From Marasmius tenuissimus (lineage: Eukaryota; Basidiomycota; Agaricomycetes; Agaricales; Marasmiaceae): 64,000 nucleotides of DNA. Made by a program: the position numbers and the translations under genes. The notes under the pieces are model-generated. The model saw only the letters and a program-made list of their open reading frames with translations, was not told where the DNA came from and made no database searches. This document shows, one piece after another, positions 23,220-35,832 of the stretch (positions are counted from its first letter, which is position 1; each line of letters opens with the position of its first letter). The DNA lies in contig JAQOTA010000047.1 in assembly GCA_029532415.1 (NCBI GenBank), forward strand, positions 2,666,001 to 2,730,000, in the 5' to 3' direction.

Positions 23220-25080
23220 CCTTTTTCCCACGCGACCCGTACGAGTTTGATTCTGTCAATCTCCTTCTGGGCTTGTTCGAGGCTAATTAGCCGGTCCTCT
23301 CGACAAGGATTATTCATTCATTGCAGACTAAATACGCAAAACCCCCTATTATTGGGTTAGCTAATGATCCAGCCGGCGTTCGCGCCGCAAATCAGGCTTG
23401 CCCATGTGCTGGTACCACATTGGTTCTCGAAGCGAGTGCAAGTGTTGAATGGATTCGGAGTCTTGTGAAGATTGGAGCCAACATAGGCGAGTTGCATCCC
23501 AAAGAGGACCGTTATGAACTGTGTCCCTCTTCACATCGCGTCTGCTTATGGTTGATTGAGGCGTTTCTTGAAGTCGAAGTCTGATCATAATCGATCATGG
23601 ACCCCGACTTCGACTCCGAGGTACTCGACGTTGTAGTTGGGATGCACAAATTTTGAGCTAAGCCAAACTTAGTGTACCTAGTATATGAGGTGCTGTCCTG
23701 ATCCAGGTCTCGCCTTCCAAGCCTCCAGAGATGTGCTCACATTCACCTCCGTCGTACGGGATTGCTCTGCAGTGATACAGAGAGTCCCGTACTCCGTATC
23801 TGACGCCATTTTGCTCAAGAATCTCACCCTTCAGTCTCATTCGCACCGCCTCAAGGAAAAGATCGTATCATTAACTCGGTCGTGACTACAAGCATAGAAA
23901 TAAGTAGAAGAATCATAATGTATTCAAAAACACAATGATGAGCATCGTTCGAATCGCGTCCCCATCCCGCTCAAGGCTACGCTCTCAGCCCGTACGAGTT
24001 CAACACTGTGTCGATATCTTTGTCGGACCGATTGGCTTGTTCGTGACCAATAAACCCGGTCCCCCCCAACGGGGATCGTCCATTCTATATACTCGAAAAC
24101 CCCTGTCATCGGCCCAGCTGTTATTCCAGTCGACGTTCATGCCACAGGTTCACAGTCCATCTTTCTGTTCATGGGCTAGCGCTACATTGATTCTGGAAGT
24201 GGGTTCCCCGTCCTGCGAAAGCCGAAGCCCACGAAGACGACTGAACCGCTATGGACTGTCCTTCTTCACGTCGCGCCTGCTTGTGACTCACTCGATTCTT
24301 TTCTAGTCATGATTGATTGTGGACCCTGACTGCGACCCCGACTTCGACTCCGACTTCGGGCGGGTTCCCGTGTTCGACATTGTAGAATGCCCCAACCTCG
24401 CGCTAGGCCAAACTTGGTGTGTGATTGTCTCGATCCGAGACTCACTGTTCGAGTGTTCTAGAGATGCGCTTACTCATTCAATGGGAAAGTCAAACGCAAT
24501 AATTTCTGAGGCCTTCGTCCTTGGCCCTCGATCTCTGCACAACGTCCATATTAATCTCCAGTGTACAAGGCTACTACTTCAGACTCCTGTCCCATTCATT
24601 ACTGGGCCAATTCGCACCATCTCAACTGGGAGAGTCGTAAGTTAAACTCGAGTCAGACTATTTGAAGAAGATTCATTCGTAAGAGCATCGAACCGACGCT
24701 CTCAGCCCGCATGAGTTGCTGTCAATCGCGACTGGGCTTCTTTGAGCTCATCAACCCCGAGTCCGATCGTTCATTCATTATATACAAGTCCAATGAAACT
24801 CTGCAGAGCCACAATAGACGACTGAAGCTGGTTTAAACATACAAATGGAGCATAAAGCGCCGTGGACCACTTACGATTCCTTCTTCACGTCGCGTCGCTG
24901 AAGTATGCCTATGACGTAACCTTCGCGTCTAATTATAATTGATCATCTAACCCCTCCTCCGACTCCGAGGGGGAAGTTCTCGGCCCGCAATTGCAGTTCG
25001 AGTCCGAACTAGCCCTAAAGTCGGTGCGGAGTTAGTGATATCTGTGCCTCGAAGTGTGTTTACTCACTAGGAGGCGAAGA
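23186..25080 (-). repeat. Degenerate ~0.5-kb repeat, reverse-oriented copies
   Basis: The same modules as 18,860-22,972 read on the minus strand: blocks near 23,190-23,640, 23,960-24,650 and 24,690-25,020. Examples are GCTCTCAGCCCG-A-GAGTT (23,988; 24,699) and GATCATGGACCCCGACTTCGACTCCGA (23,596; similar at 24,318 and 24,950). No supported gene. Confidence 0.7.
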
Positions 25081-26090
25081 AAACGTATCTCCCAGCCTTG
25101 GTTGGGTAGTGTAGCTCCTCGATTCTCGATCCACACCCATATCACGCCCATATCGATCTTCATTCGGGCCGGTTCCCCATGAGCAAGTTACCCCGGTACA
25201 CAACGCAACAGACAGATTATACCGCGGGTTTTGTCATTCCCTGCGGAGTACATAGGTGAGCTGCGAGGTGCGTCTTGCGCATGATTACTGAGGACATAAT
25301 CCGGTGAAGGCGGTACACCTCGTCAGCTCCTGCGTATCAGCTGTTTTTTTTTTGTTCTATGTAGCATTTACCCTCTCAGCCAACTTGTTGCTCGGAAGAC
25401 TAGTGCGTCAGGGTAGATGACTTGTGGCGGTCACCGGTCGCCCACCCCTGTGCGTGCGAGAAGGGACATACCGGCGGTAAAGTCTACTCTGTGTATCGTT
25501 TCCGAGAACGAACTAAACCTGAATGAGAGGTTTTTGATCATTTACCCCTCTCTGCGGCGACGCCCCGACTCTGCTTTGAACCTGGTGACTCGTAGACTGC
25601 AAGACATTTGTGAAGCCTTCGTTCTGGAAAATTTGCGAAGAGCCCAAAGACATAGCCTCAAGATAATTTGATTTTTCGAAAAGCCGAGGGAAAAGCATCT
25701 TGCACCCCTCTCCCTGCTACTCCGCTTACTAGCCGAGGCATTATCACAGAAATAGCGGGAGGTCTAAGCTACTACCCCGAGGACTCATTTGCCGTAAGCT
25801 ACGCACAAGGGCAGGAGGGAGAAATGACACCAAAGCGAATGGGGGACGGCAATGTATTGATCTTCCGGTAATAAATCTTGAAGTCCGAGAACACTATGGT
25901 CGAGGGGTCACTGATTTGAATAATTCTCAATTCATTTCGGATCCTATCATATCAGTCAGGAAATCTAGGCAAACACAAAGACGCTCTATAGATTGTATTG
26001 TTTTTGATTGCAGTTATAAGTTGGACGGTTGTTAGACTTTTTCTCTGTTCCACCTGACAGCCCACTTCCATCCCATCTGATTCCGATATC
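25081..26090. other. Upstream region of the GATA gene; no gene seen
   Basis: No family-like frame. A T-rich run (25,345) is present. The last 100-200 nt should hold the GATA-gene promoter and leader. Confidence 0.45.
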
Positions 26091-27050
26091 ATGGCATCCT
26101 CAGCTTTCGTGGATCACGGCTCGGCTTTTCATCGTTATACTCCATTCCATCCCTCCGAGCATGTTTACCGGCCCAGCCCTTCGAGGTCCTTGAGCGATGA
26201 CCTCAACTCCCTCGCGTCTTACTATCCGAGAAGCGGTCATTCTCCTAATACATACCAGTCGAGCTTGCCTTTACCCCAACAAAATTCGACTTCTCAGCTC
26301 TCATTGTCTTACGCCGATATCTACCCGCCTACTCCTCCTATGCTCTCTACTCCAAAGGATATGCCTTCTACAGAAAGTCGGAGTCAACGTCCTTCCCTAC
26401 CTTCTAGAAGCTACACATACCCAGGCCAGGTACCCCAAGAGATCATTTACACCGAGGATGCTGCCACGAGGCTTTCCGACCGAGTAAGGCGTAGATGCTT
26501 CAACTGCTCAAGTACAGACACAAGAACGTGGCGCAGAAGTAGCTTGAGCCCTGGCAAAGTGGTGAGTCTGGATTAATCTCAATTCCTCTTCTGTCGCGAT
26601 TCTAACTCCACCCTGTCTCCGTAGCTCTGCAACAAATGTGGGCTCTTCGAACGTACCCATTCTCGACATCGTCCAGCAGATCAAAAGCCAACCCGTCGAG
26701 GAGTGTCTGCTAAGTCAAGCTCGAGCTCGAGATCTACCTCACCACAATCGGTTTCATCCTCGTCGTCTACCCCGTCCCCAACCACCACCACCGCCCCCCT
26801 TGCCCCCGAGCCACGCCGTCACTCTCCCCTCTCCTCGTTCCTCGACCAGAATCATAATACCGTTTCGCCCGTGACGGAATTGCACTCTAGTTTCCCAACG
26901 CAGTTACCTCCGATACTCCCCTTCGCGTCCTACACGTACGAGGGCATACACGAGGCGCCAGATGCTTATCACCATCATCAGCGACTACCACGCATTCACG
27001 GACACACTTGGGGGGCAGACTTATACCCGTTCAACGTCAATAGCACCTGA
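26091..27050 (+). CDS. GATA-type zinc-finger transcription factor
   Basis: Nuclear DNA-binding regulator expected to bind GATA core sites. Two exons, 26091-26561 and 26625-27050, joined at a GTGAGT..CGTAG intron in phase 0, give 298 residues. The finger spans the intron: CFNC, then 19 residues containing TRTWRRSSLSPGKVL, then CNKCGLFERTHSRHRP and the basic tail KPTRRG. Loop length is slightly longer than the classic 17-18 residues but typical of the basidiomycete TWRRS..GKVLCNKCGL type. The N-terminal 130 residues are Ser/Pro/Tyr-rich and the C-terminal part is Ser/Thr/Pro low complexity, both probably disordered. Target genes cannot be inferred. Confidence 0.93.
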
Positions 27051-27444
27051 GGACTCGGGCCGCTCTTCCGAACATGACGCTGTAGATCGTCAAACAGCTT
27101 CTCGCGACGTGCGCCGAGGATCCACTCTAGTCACGTAGAGTGGTAAAACAGAAAACAGTGACGCCCATAGATCTCTACTCCCTGTACAAAAATTACATAC
27201 GTGTTGTATCATAATTTATCAATAACGATACTATTTTTTCTCACCCTGCGTCAATTGTGTATTCCACGGCCGTGAGTCTTGTGAGAAGATCAACAAACGC
27301 ACTGTAAACAGCGTCGAACGCGGTCTTCGGAGAATCTCCGGGGAGTGGAAAGGAGATTAACGCGAGAGATAACTCTTTATTGTTCAAACCATAAACTGAG
27401 ATATACATAAAACTGCTCCACCACACGTAAAAAGTATACTTCAA
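27051..27444. other. Intergenic gap between convergent GATA and beta-mannosidase genes
   Basis: Presumed shared 3' region of two convergent genes. The small frame 27241-27444 (-) lies directly downstream of the mannosidase stop and is not called. Confidence 0.5.
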
Positions 27445-30400
27445 TCAAGGACTTACTACTACTACCGCCTTTTCTCTTCCAAGCCACCTCGCCGTGAGCT
27501 TTCGAGTAGCTAGATCCAGCTCACCCTCACTGGTCACCACGATGACTCTCTTTTCCCCGGGCACGAGATCAACGCCATTATCACTCCACTTCACCTTAGA
27601 CCACTTCATCTCCTTATACGTCCCGACAACGGCGCCACTACCCGCCCCATCCTCGTCCAGCTCAAAGAAAACGCCCTTTGCGGGCCGCTTCACTTCGGCT
27701 TGGATCTCTAATCGCGTCCTCTCCTTCTTGATCACCTCCACAGTCAGCTCAGGATCTGGGAGGACGAGGTACCGATAAGGCTGAGGCCAATCAGTCTCTC
27801 GCGAGACTTCTTTTCCTTGGTTGAGTAACCTAACCAAGACGACGACGGCGCCTCCCGCTCCCTTTCCGGGGCACTCTAGCGCCTGGACCAACTCCGTACC
27901 CTGGTTCGGTTTGATTTCGGGGACAGAGCGTGTTTCAGTGTGTTTCCAAGATGGATCGTCAATGTCGAAAAACGTCAACTCGAGGGCAACATCTTTCAAT
28001 GGGACAAGGGACGAAGATGATGCCCAGACATCGAGGGTAGCAGATACTGTCTGGAAAGCTCCGTACTCGTAGAACTGCTTCGGCCGATCGTTTGGGCGGT
28101 TTTTGTGGACCTAACAAGCCTCTCTCAGATACATATCCCCACGTAAACAGGGTTTAATGAGATCTACATACCGTTCTGTAGATACCCAGGGCAAGTGGGG
28201 CAGAAGCCCTTTTGATAGCGTAATAAACGGGCTTTGCACGTAGCTATAATTCAACAAGGATCATCAGTACCCCGAGAAGAAACTGGAATTTATCGATGTT
28301 AAGAGGAACTCACAAAGTAATCAGCGATTGCCCAACTAGTGACAGGCCAACAATCGTTCAATTGCCATACTAAAACCCCGGCGCAATATTCCTTCCCTGG
28401 TCCCCGCCATTCCCGGCGCCATACGCTATAAGCATAGCCGATGGCGGCAGCTTGCATGAGCTGGGTCAGATAACAGTACCTATCGGACGGTTAGCAATGC
28501 AAGACAACACGACATAGAGACGAACGACATACGTTTCCAAATCTTCCGTCACCTTAAAGTTGTCATTCATCGCAATCGCAAATCGACGCTCAAAAGCACC
28601 AGCTCGAGTGTGTTGTGCGACTAGTTTGGACTGAGGATGCCAGTTCCTTTCGGGGAACTCTTCCGATTGGAAATAGTACTCGATCGTCTTCATACTGGGC
28701 AGCGCGGGCATACCGAACTCCCTGGAGTAACGTTAGCGTGTATTGGAAAAAGGCACGGCGGAGATATCACTTACGAGACAAACCTACCGCCAAGGACGTC
28801 GTAGTTTTGCCATGGCAGTTCCTTACCTCCCCAAATGTTCCATTGGTGGACATCTCCCATCGTAGGATCCGCGGTATCCCAGCCTTTACCACCGTAAGGG
28901 CTCCCACGATGATAAGGAATTGGCGGCTCCGTCAAAGCGTCGACGACAGAGGGCAAGACATCCTCGTAAAGCAAAGTTGCTGGAAGAGTAGGCACATCTA
29001 CACAGCCCGTGAGCACCACGAAAGTTGCTTGCAGCCCAAGAGAACTTACCGCCCCATTGTAACACCATTTGATAATCCTCGTTGTTCCCGCACCATAACG
29101 CCATACATGGATGGTGTCGCAACCTCTTTACATTGTCCTCCGCCTCTCTCTTTACACTCTCAACGAACTCAGGGAACTGAGCTCCAGGGTAAACGCCACA
29201 TGCGAACTGGAAATCGTGCCAACAAAGTAGTCCGAACTCTGTCAGACAAGAATTAGGCACGGGTTTAATAGAGGTCAAGCCAGGAGACCCACCATCGCAC
29301 GCATCCATCATCGCATCATCTTCGTAGACACCGCCTCCCCAAACTCGGATCATATTCTGACCTCCTTCAACGGCCAGCTTCATCCAGTCTCGATACCGTT
29401 CCTTCATGACAGTGGTGAGGAAGTTGTCGGCTGGGATCCAGTTGCTACCGACAGCAAAGATCGGTACTCTGTTGACCACAAAGAAGAATGTGGAGCCTTC
29501 GCCGTATTGATCTGCTGCTGCGAGCGAGTTTTGGCGGAGCTCGACAGTTCGGAATCCAATACGTCTCGAAAGAGCCGAGAGGGATGAACCCTGATGAACT
29601 AATGAGAACTTTATGCGTTGTGGGTAGATCAACACGTACGTCTTCGCCCAAAATTTCGACTTTGAGATCATACAGTGGCTGTTCCCCGTACCCAACTGGC
29701 CACCACAAGGACACTTCGTCAGCCGTAAGCTCCCATTGCAGCACGTTCTTAATCTCGTCTCCCGAGGATAATGAGGGGATCGGGACTTCCTCAGAACGAA
29801 CGACGGTCTCGGATGCCCACTTGGCCAATGAAACACGCGCCTTCTTCACGACAGAGATAGACCCTTTGACGGTGATATCGAGGCTCAGGGATCGCTTGAA
29901 GGAATTTGCATCGAGAGATGTGCGAGCGTAGATGTCTGAAACTTGGATTGTGTAGGTCTTGAGCTCGATGGGGCGGTATGGTCCAGCGGTCATTAATTCA
30001 GGTCCCCAATCCCAACTAGCAGAGTAATGAGCGAAAGATGCGGTATGAAGAGAGTCACAAGAACGCACCGCCAATCGTACTGTGCCTTCCTGACGTATAC
30101 TCTGCTTGGATCCCCCAAATTCGTCGAACCTCCCCGTACCCTTCCAAACTTTTCCTCGAGCTCTTTTGCTAATAACTTGGCCGATTTGAAGTGGAAGAAA
30201 AGAGTATTCTCCCCTTTCGGGTTGAAGTTATCCTCGGCAACAGGAACGGTATGAACCTGGAACTGGTTTTTGGAGGACAAGATGACCTTCCCATTGAGAT
30301 ACACGTCGACCAGAGTATCTAAACCGTGGAACACAAGTTCAGCGTGCGTGAATGATGATGGGGTAGGGAACGAGGTGGAATAGAGCCATTCGACTTCGCC

Positions 30401-30649
30401 AATCCATTGGACGTCGTGCTCGTAAAAGCCGAGGTAAGGATCCGGAATGAGATTGGCCTTCATGAGCTCCACATGGACTTCAGAAGGAAAAGAGTGGGCT
30501 TTACGCCAGACGATGTTCTTGGAATCTGTGTCGGGGCTTGACAGAGACGAGGAGGATGGAACTTCATCGAGAACGTTGGATATGATAGGATCCCTCTGTT
30601 TCCAGAACCAGGGATAGCCATCGAGGCCGACTGTTTGAACGCCTGCCAT
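27445..30649 (-). CDS. Beta-mannosidase, glycoside hydrolase family 2
   Basis: Releases terminal beta-mannose from mannan or N-glycan-derived oligosaccharides. I read at least nine exons in one continuous protein of roughly 880-900 residues from MAGVQTVGLDG. Landmarks in order: sugar-binding N-domain (WLYSTSFPTP, DTLVDVYLNG); AQYDWR/WDWGPELMTAGPYRP across the first intron; GFRTVELRQN; SNWIPADNFL; MIRVWGGGVYEDD; CWHDFQFACGVYP; acid/base Glu in CGNNEDYQ; the nucleophile Glu in FVSEFGMPALP, itself formed across an intron; and VLVWQLNDCWPVTSWA before a C-terminal beta domain. No signal peptide is obvious, so it may be cytosolic or vacuolar as in other fungal GH2B enzymes. Introns use GTRNGT..AG and keep frame; no lesion seen. 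Confidence 0.93.
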
Positions 30650-31177
30650 GATTGATGGTGGGAGTAGGAAGAAGAGATCGGACGAATGACCAACCTTCGC
30701 GCTACATTAAGACGTCTTTCGGCTAAGCGGTCCGTCACAGGGCCCGGGGACTGTAGGCGCTAATTTGCTGACCCTGGCCGGCGCGGGCGCCAAGATGATC
30801 TAAAATCAAGTCGTTGAATTCCGATCATCATCGATGGGACCAACCCTGACCAGCCCCGCATATATGAATCACCAGATAGCTCGCGTGAGCTCTACTGGCA
30901 CCGGTATGAAACTACGCAAAACCTTGATCAAGGCCGACCCTCTCACCAGAACCTCACTGCCCGAGCAATTGCCCAGGCCCTTTCCTCCCCTAAAATTATC
31001 ATCTCGCACAGTCCACCTGATGTCCCTTCTTGTGCGCGGATTTGAAGGGAAGAAACGTGGGTTAACAAATTCAAAAAGAGGGTAAAAAGATAGGGCGCGT
31101 CTCTGTTGCGCAAAAGGTGAAGTAATACTAATACACAGAAAGAAAACGAAGGACGAATGTGCGAAATAACGAGACGT
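30650..31177. other. Intergenic DNA between beta-mannosidase and sulfotransferase-like genes
   Basis: Contains the presumed mannosidase promoter. The plus frame 30834-31085 has no resemblance to anything known. Confidence 0.45.
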
Positions 31178-32347
31178 TTAAATAGAATATTGAAATAGGT
31201 ATTCGTAATCCTTCAAGGAGTAATTCACCCAACTTTCGATCTCTTCGGCGAGTTCTGGACCCCATTCCTTTATCCACTTCGTCTTCTCTTTTGTCAAGTC
31301 GATTGTCTCCGGTACGGGTACCTGTAAAACGGTCATGAGTCACTCCGTTCACCAGAAGCCATGACACCAGGGAACGTACCGGTTTGATCCCGCTCGAGCG
31401 TCTCAAATCTCCTGTAAACGTCTCCCAAAACGCGTCTCGAGCAGGTTGGCAAGCAGGTTCCCAAGTATACCTCACGACTTCATGCTCCTCTACCCCAATT
31501 ATGTCGCATAACCTCCCCATCGTCCCCTTGGGGTCCCGAACGAGTTTGCTCCCATCGATGACCACCGGTACGGTCTTAAGTCCCAACTCGAGGGAGCAAG
31601 ACCGATAGCAGTCAAATATCATCTTCTCCCAACGATACGTAGCAATCGGGGTGAACTCACAATCCAGTTTGGGCTCTCCCTGGAGCTTCTGGCGACCACG
31701 GATGAGGGAGGGAATCATGAGTGCTGGGTGGCGAATCGTAATTACGGGGGTGAATCCGAAGAAGAAACGGTCGGGGAGGAGGGTTGGGTTTGGGATTTTG
31801 GTTGCTTGCATCTGGGGATTGTTGAACATGCCAGGAAACACCCATCCGCCATCCTCGAAGCTCTCTGAGGGAACATCAAGCATCTTATCGGCAACAACAG
31901 GCGATGGTCTCGTGGTACGAGGAGCGAATATATGGTCATTTAAAGTCGCAGATGTCATGAGCATATGAGTGTGCTCCAGGAGTATGGGAAGCTGACCCTG
32001 AAAGACTGGTGTCACTAACTCAGTCCAGAAAAAGTAGGCGAAGCGCAGCTCACATTCTTCTCGTCTTCCGCGATCACCCTCTGTACCTCATCCAAGCAGG
32101 TCTGGTAGCTTACTACCCCATTCACGGGTCGACGAGGAGTAGCAATGACATTCCCTGGCGGATATGAATTCTGCCTGTCAGCGCCTGACGTGTAGGCATC
32201 CAAAAACACCAGTCCGTCAGTTTCCGGCTTTCCCGTGAGCATCTTGAAAAGAAGGTGGCATGCCGTGCGAGGGTGTCCAAAGATTAGGATACGCAAGGGT
32301 TTGGGCTGAGACGAGTGAAGGGGAGTCGGTTGGCCCATGTCAGTCAA
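31178..32347 (-). CDS. Sulfotransferase-like P-loop protein
   Basis: Resembles the fungal sulfotransferase-fold family that would use PAPS as donor; substrate unknown. Start MTDMGQPTPLHSSQ. The phosphate-binding loop is near the N-terminus (LRILIFGHPRTACHLLFKML). An intron at about 31,999-32,052 joins to LPILLEHTHMLMTSATLND. Mid-protein ITIRHPALMIPSLIRGRQ is in the place of the 3'-phosphate-binding Arg/Ser motif, followed by VPVVIDGSKLVRDPKGTMGR. A last intron (about 31,324-31,380) leads to VPVPETIDLTKEKTKWIKEW and the stop at 31178. About 330 residues, no signal peptide or membrane segment. Catalytic activity is inferred only from the fold. Confidence 0.85.
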
Positions 32348-33331
32348 GACAGGAAAAACAGCCTAGTCAAAATGTCCTGGATCTTATTTTATACCCAACA
32401 CCGAGATGCTGTGGCAAATATCGCACGGCAGACATTCAATCTACACTTTCCATTCTTTCTGCATTCCTGACGAGTCATTGGACCTGCCAGTGTATTCTAT
32501 GCACAAGACGCAATAGCTCGCAATTGCAATACGTAGTAGGGTCAAAGACTACTAACCGATAGGAGTTTTTTGTTTTCCGAGCCGAGCGCTCCCACCTTAT
32601 TGTTTTGAGCAGCTCTTCCTCCACCTTTTTGTTCTATCCGTCCGTAAGGAATTAGGCCGAATAAATGGTGCTCATATTATTTGGTTCACCATCAGCCGGT
32701 TATCGGAAGTCTAACGGCCTAGACGTTTGTGCTTGCAACAAGGGTACAACCTAAGAAGGGGAACAGCATTCCTAGCTGCGGCAATAAGAGTTCAGCTTCT
32801 ACAACGGCGGCATGTTCCTGAACCTGTAGAACGGTAAGAGCACACAAAGTATGTCACCATCCGTCACACAGCCAGAGTTTAGTCTTCCTAGAGTAAGATG
32901 CGTTCGACATTTGTAGACGTTAGACAGTGGCGGGAGAGGTTCTTCGAGGGCCTTAGCCAGAATTGGATTGACCTTTATCATTGGTTGAACATCTGGTGGA
33001 GCTTTGTTGAGTTCTTGTCGCGAAGTTGCCCGTCACAAAAAGGAGTACGCATGGATTGGGTGAATGGAGAGGCAACGGGATGATGGCCGTCCTTCTCAGC
33101 TTGGATCGAATTTCTCACAGCTTTGGCTTGCCATGCGATGAAAGCGGAAATGTCCGAGTTGGTGCCCATATAAAGGTGAATGCCACGTGAAGAGAACGTA
33201 ATCACCAAACATCTGAAGAAATTGAATGTTCGCGGAATGATTTGTAGCTGTCAGCGATTCTGCCCTAGAATCGTACGGAATCGTACGTATGATGTAGCGA
33301 TGTAATTTGGTACCGAGTCTCCGGTAGCGAG
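32348..33331. other. Intergenic DNA, nothing recognised
   Basis: About 1 kb. Plus-strand frames at 32,260-32,562 and 32,898-33,083 are short and unlike known proteins. Confidence 0.45.
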
Positions 33332-34089
33332 CTACACCCTTTTGTAGCTCAAGATGTTGTCAACTAGTCTCCCCACACGACCCCCATTCCAGCTACTCAT
33401 GTCCTCCCACTCTTTACTACTCTCTCCCAGCAACATTCGAGCTGTTATGAGATGTGATGCCAGCGCGATATCCGCAAACACCGGCAATTTACCCATAATA
33501 AACTCATTCTCCCGGTACGCCGCTGGTAAGGTGTCAAAAAACGACTTGGCCCTTTTCAAGTTCTCCGTGCGCTGCTGCAGAGTAGGCGGCTGAGGTGGTT
33601 CGGCATCACCGTAAACCTTCTTCCTGGACTCCAGGAGCTCCTTGGAGTACCATAATCCGAATTTGAACGCGAGGACATCTTGGAACGCATTGATGAAAAC
33701 AGATTGGAGGGCTAGTGTACCGGGTGGTAGGACCTGGGGCGTATTTGGATAAGTTCGATCAAGGTACTCTATAATCGGGAAGGACTCTGCCACAGAACTC
33801 CCAGTGTCCGCGTCGTAAATGAAAGGCACTGTGTATCGGAGACTACCGTCGGTTCTGATAGATGTGGAAGGTGCCCCGACGGCCTTAGCAGTAGGCTCAA
33901 TCTCGTCGAATAGTAGGCGCTTGACCAAATAAGGAATGGTTTTGTAGTTGAGGGTTAGTCTAAAAGCGATTTAGGACGACACCTTCGGATCCGCAAATGT
34001 GAGGTCACCTACATAACTTTCCGAACATGTGGGGAAGCGCCGACATCTTCGGGAAACTCCGAAGGTCCCATGTCGTAGACTGTAATCAT
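33332..34089 (-). CDS. Glutathione S-transferase, etherase-like class (downstream copy)
   Basis: Conjugates or reduces substrates with glutathione. Exon 1 begins MITVYDMGPSEFPEDVGASPHVRKV; the SPHVRK motif corresponds to the catalytic-Ser region (SP-x-x-x-K) of etherase-like fungal GSTs. An intron of about 50 nt (GTAGGTGACC..TTTTAG) joins to LTLNYKTIPYLVKRLLF. The thioredoxin-like domain ends with the glutathione-binding VAESFPIIEYLDRTYP, and a helical C-terminal domain follows to SSWNGGRVGRLVDNILSYKRV. About 215 residues, a normal length. Its tandem neighbour (34,482-35,271) is a clear paralog with the same intron position. Confidence 0.9.
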
Positions 34090-34481
34090 CTTCGGCGGGT
34101 AGTAATGAAGGCACTGGGAGTAGGGTATGATGAAGCTGAACTGAAACGTGGATTTATACACTATAAGGTGAAATAGAATGGTTTAAGATCCCTCGAGACT
34201 TGCTCCGTTCTGGAAAGTATCCGTGGTCGACTCGGGGAACAGGGATCGAATAATACTCGTAGCCCGCGGTGATGACACCACGGGATTCAGGTAATCGATC
34301 TTCGGTCTTCCCAACCAGGCTTTCCCCACGGTGATTGCGGACTCTAATGTGCGCGTCGAGGATCCGAAAAGTATGTTGTTCAAGTTAAGACCGAGCTGTA
34401 TCGAATCGCAATATCATGCATTCTGCTTCCTCGAGTTTCGCATCTAGGTATACGGCAGAGAAGATATCAAATGAACCTGTA
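34090..34481. other. Spacer between tandem GST genes
   Basis: Should contain the promoter of the downstream GST and the 3' end of the upstream one. A minus frame 34183-34383 is not conserved and is not called. Confidence 0.5.
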
Positions 34482-35271
34482 TCAAGCGCTGACCCTCTTG
34501 TAACCCAAGAGTTTCTCCACCAATCTCCCGGCTCTTCCGTTATTCCACCCACTCGCATCCTTCCATTCCTCACTATCCTCCCCCAACAGCAGCCATAAGG
34601 TAGTAAGATGCGAACCCAACGTGAAATCCACCAAATTCGGTTTATCCCCCGTCAAAAACTCATTCTCACCGTAGTTAAGCCCCTCTACAAATCCTTTCAG
34701 CGCGTTCCAAAGCTGCGTACGCTGCTCCGGTGTGGGAGCTGGGGGCGGCTTTGCGTCGGGGTACAGCCTCTTTCTGGACTGGAGTAACTCCATGGAATAC
34801 CATTGCGGCCACTTCGCCGCTATCAGGGGAACCAGCGCCATTGTTCTAGCTTGGAGAGAGTCGATGAAGACCGCTTGCAGTGCTCTTGTACCAACGGGGA
34901 GGACTTGTGGTTTATCTGGGTAGGCCTGGTCAATATATTCGATACAGGGAAAAGAATCGGATACTGCTTTTCCCGTTGAAGAGTCGTGGATGAAAGGAAT
35001 GGTGTATTTGGCGCTTCCGTCAGGGTGGACCGTAGTAGGGGAAACTCCGACGGATTTGGCAGTTGACTCGATCTCGTCAAATAATAGGTGCTTCACTTCA
35101 TATGGGATGGATTTGTAGTTGAGAGTGAGGCTAAGGGGCGAAACCTTTAGAGCCGTACGAATGATCGGGGGTGGGTATGAATGTTAATGCTTACATGATC
35201 TTCCGGACGTGTGGCGAAGCCCCAACGTCTACGGGGAATTTGGAAGGTCCCATATCGTATACGGTAATCAT
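34482..35271 (-). CDS. Glutathione S-transferase, etherase-like class (upstream copy)
   Basis: Same family and gene structure as the neighbour: exon 1 MITVYDMGPSKFPVDVGASP plus HVRKI, a short GTAAGC..CTTAG intron, then LTLNYKSIPYEVKHLLFDE. The glutathione site is VSDSFPCIEYIDQAYP. The C-terminal helical domain includes WYSMELLQSRKRLYPDAKPP and ends SGWNNGRAGRLVEKLLGYKR. About 222 residues. Compared with the downstream copy it has a slightly longer C-domain. No lesion seen. Confidence 0.9.
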
Positions 35272-35832
35272 GTTGCGTTCGGACTTGTGGAAGAGAGCTG
35301 AATGGTCTGTATCCTCCTCGTCGACAATGCCTGGACTTTATACCATACCACCACTGGAGGACACTGACTAAGGCCCCTACCTGAGGGTATATTACTCGAT
35401 CGCCTTCTCGTGTTGTGCCTGCTGGTGGGACATGCTTATGTCCGATCCAATATCAACCTGCAGTCTATTGAAACGGTTTTTCATCTCAGATACTTAATAG
35501 ACTCGGATATTTCGAGCTAATATGAGTACCATCATTGATCATTTGGAATTTCCCGAACTCATGGTTGCCATCCCACAGTATGTACACTGCGAGCACTAGG
35601 TCTTATGATCTTGGAATAGAGCCTGTGAAACATTTTGAGGTAGCAAATGAGATCCGAAGGGTTATTGAGCAGTCTAGGCTGGACGTTGGTATATGGCTCA
35701 CGGCCGTAGAACCACCTATGTACCACTGCTTCCCACTCGTCATTCACTCACGGGACGCTGTCCTTCTTCGGAATCGCAGCGGGGTAGTATATTAGGGCAC
35801 AAAAAACGCTTCAACACGGCCAATATTTACCC
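35272..35832. other. Divergent promoter region between GST and rhodanese genes
   Basis: Head-to-head arrangement of the minus-strand GST and the plus-strand rhodanese gene. No additional gene seen; frames 35535-35795 (+) and 35559-35747 (-) are antisense shadows of each other. Confidence 0.45.

Noticed and set aside
29488..29931. 147-codon plus-strand frame
   Set aside because: Antisense shadow inside beta-mannosidase exons.
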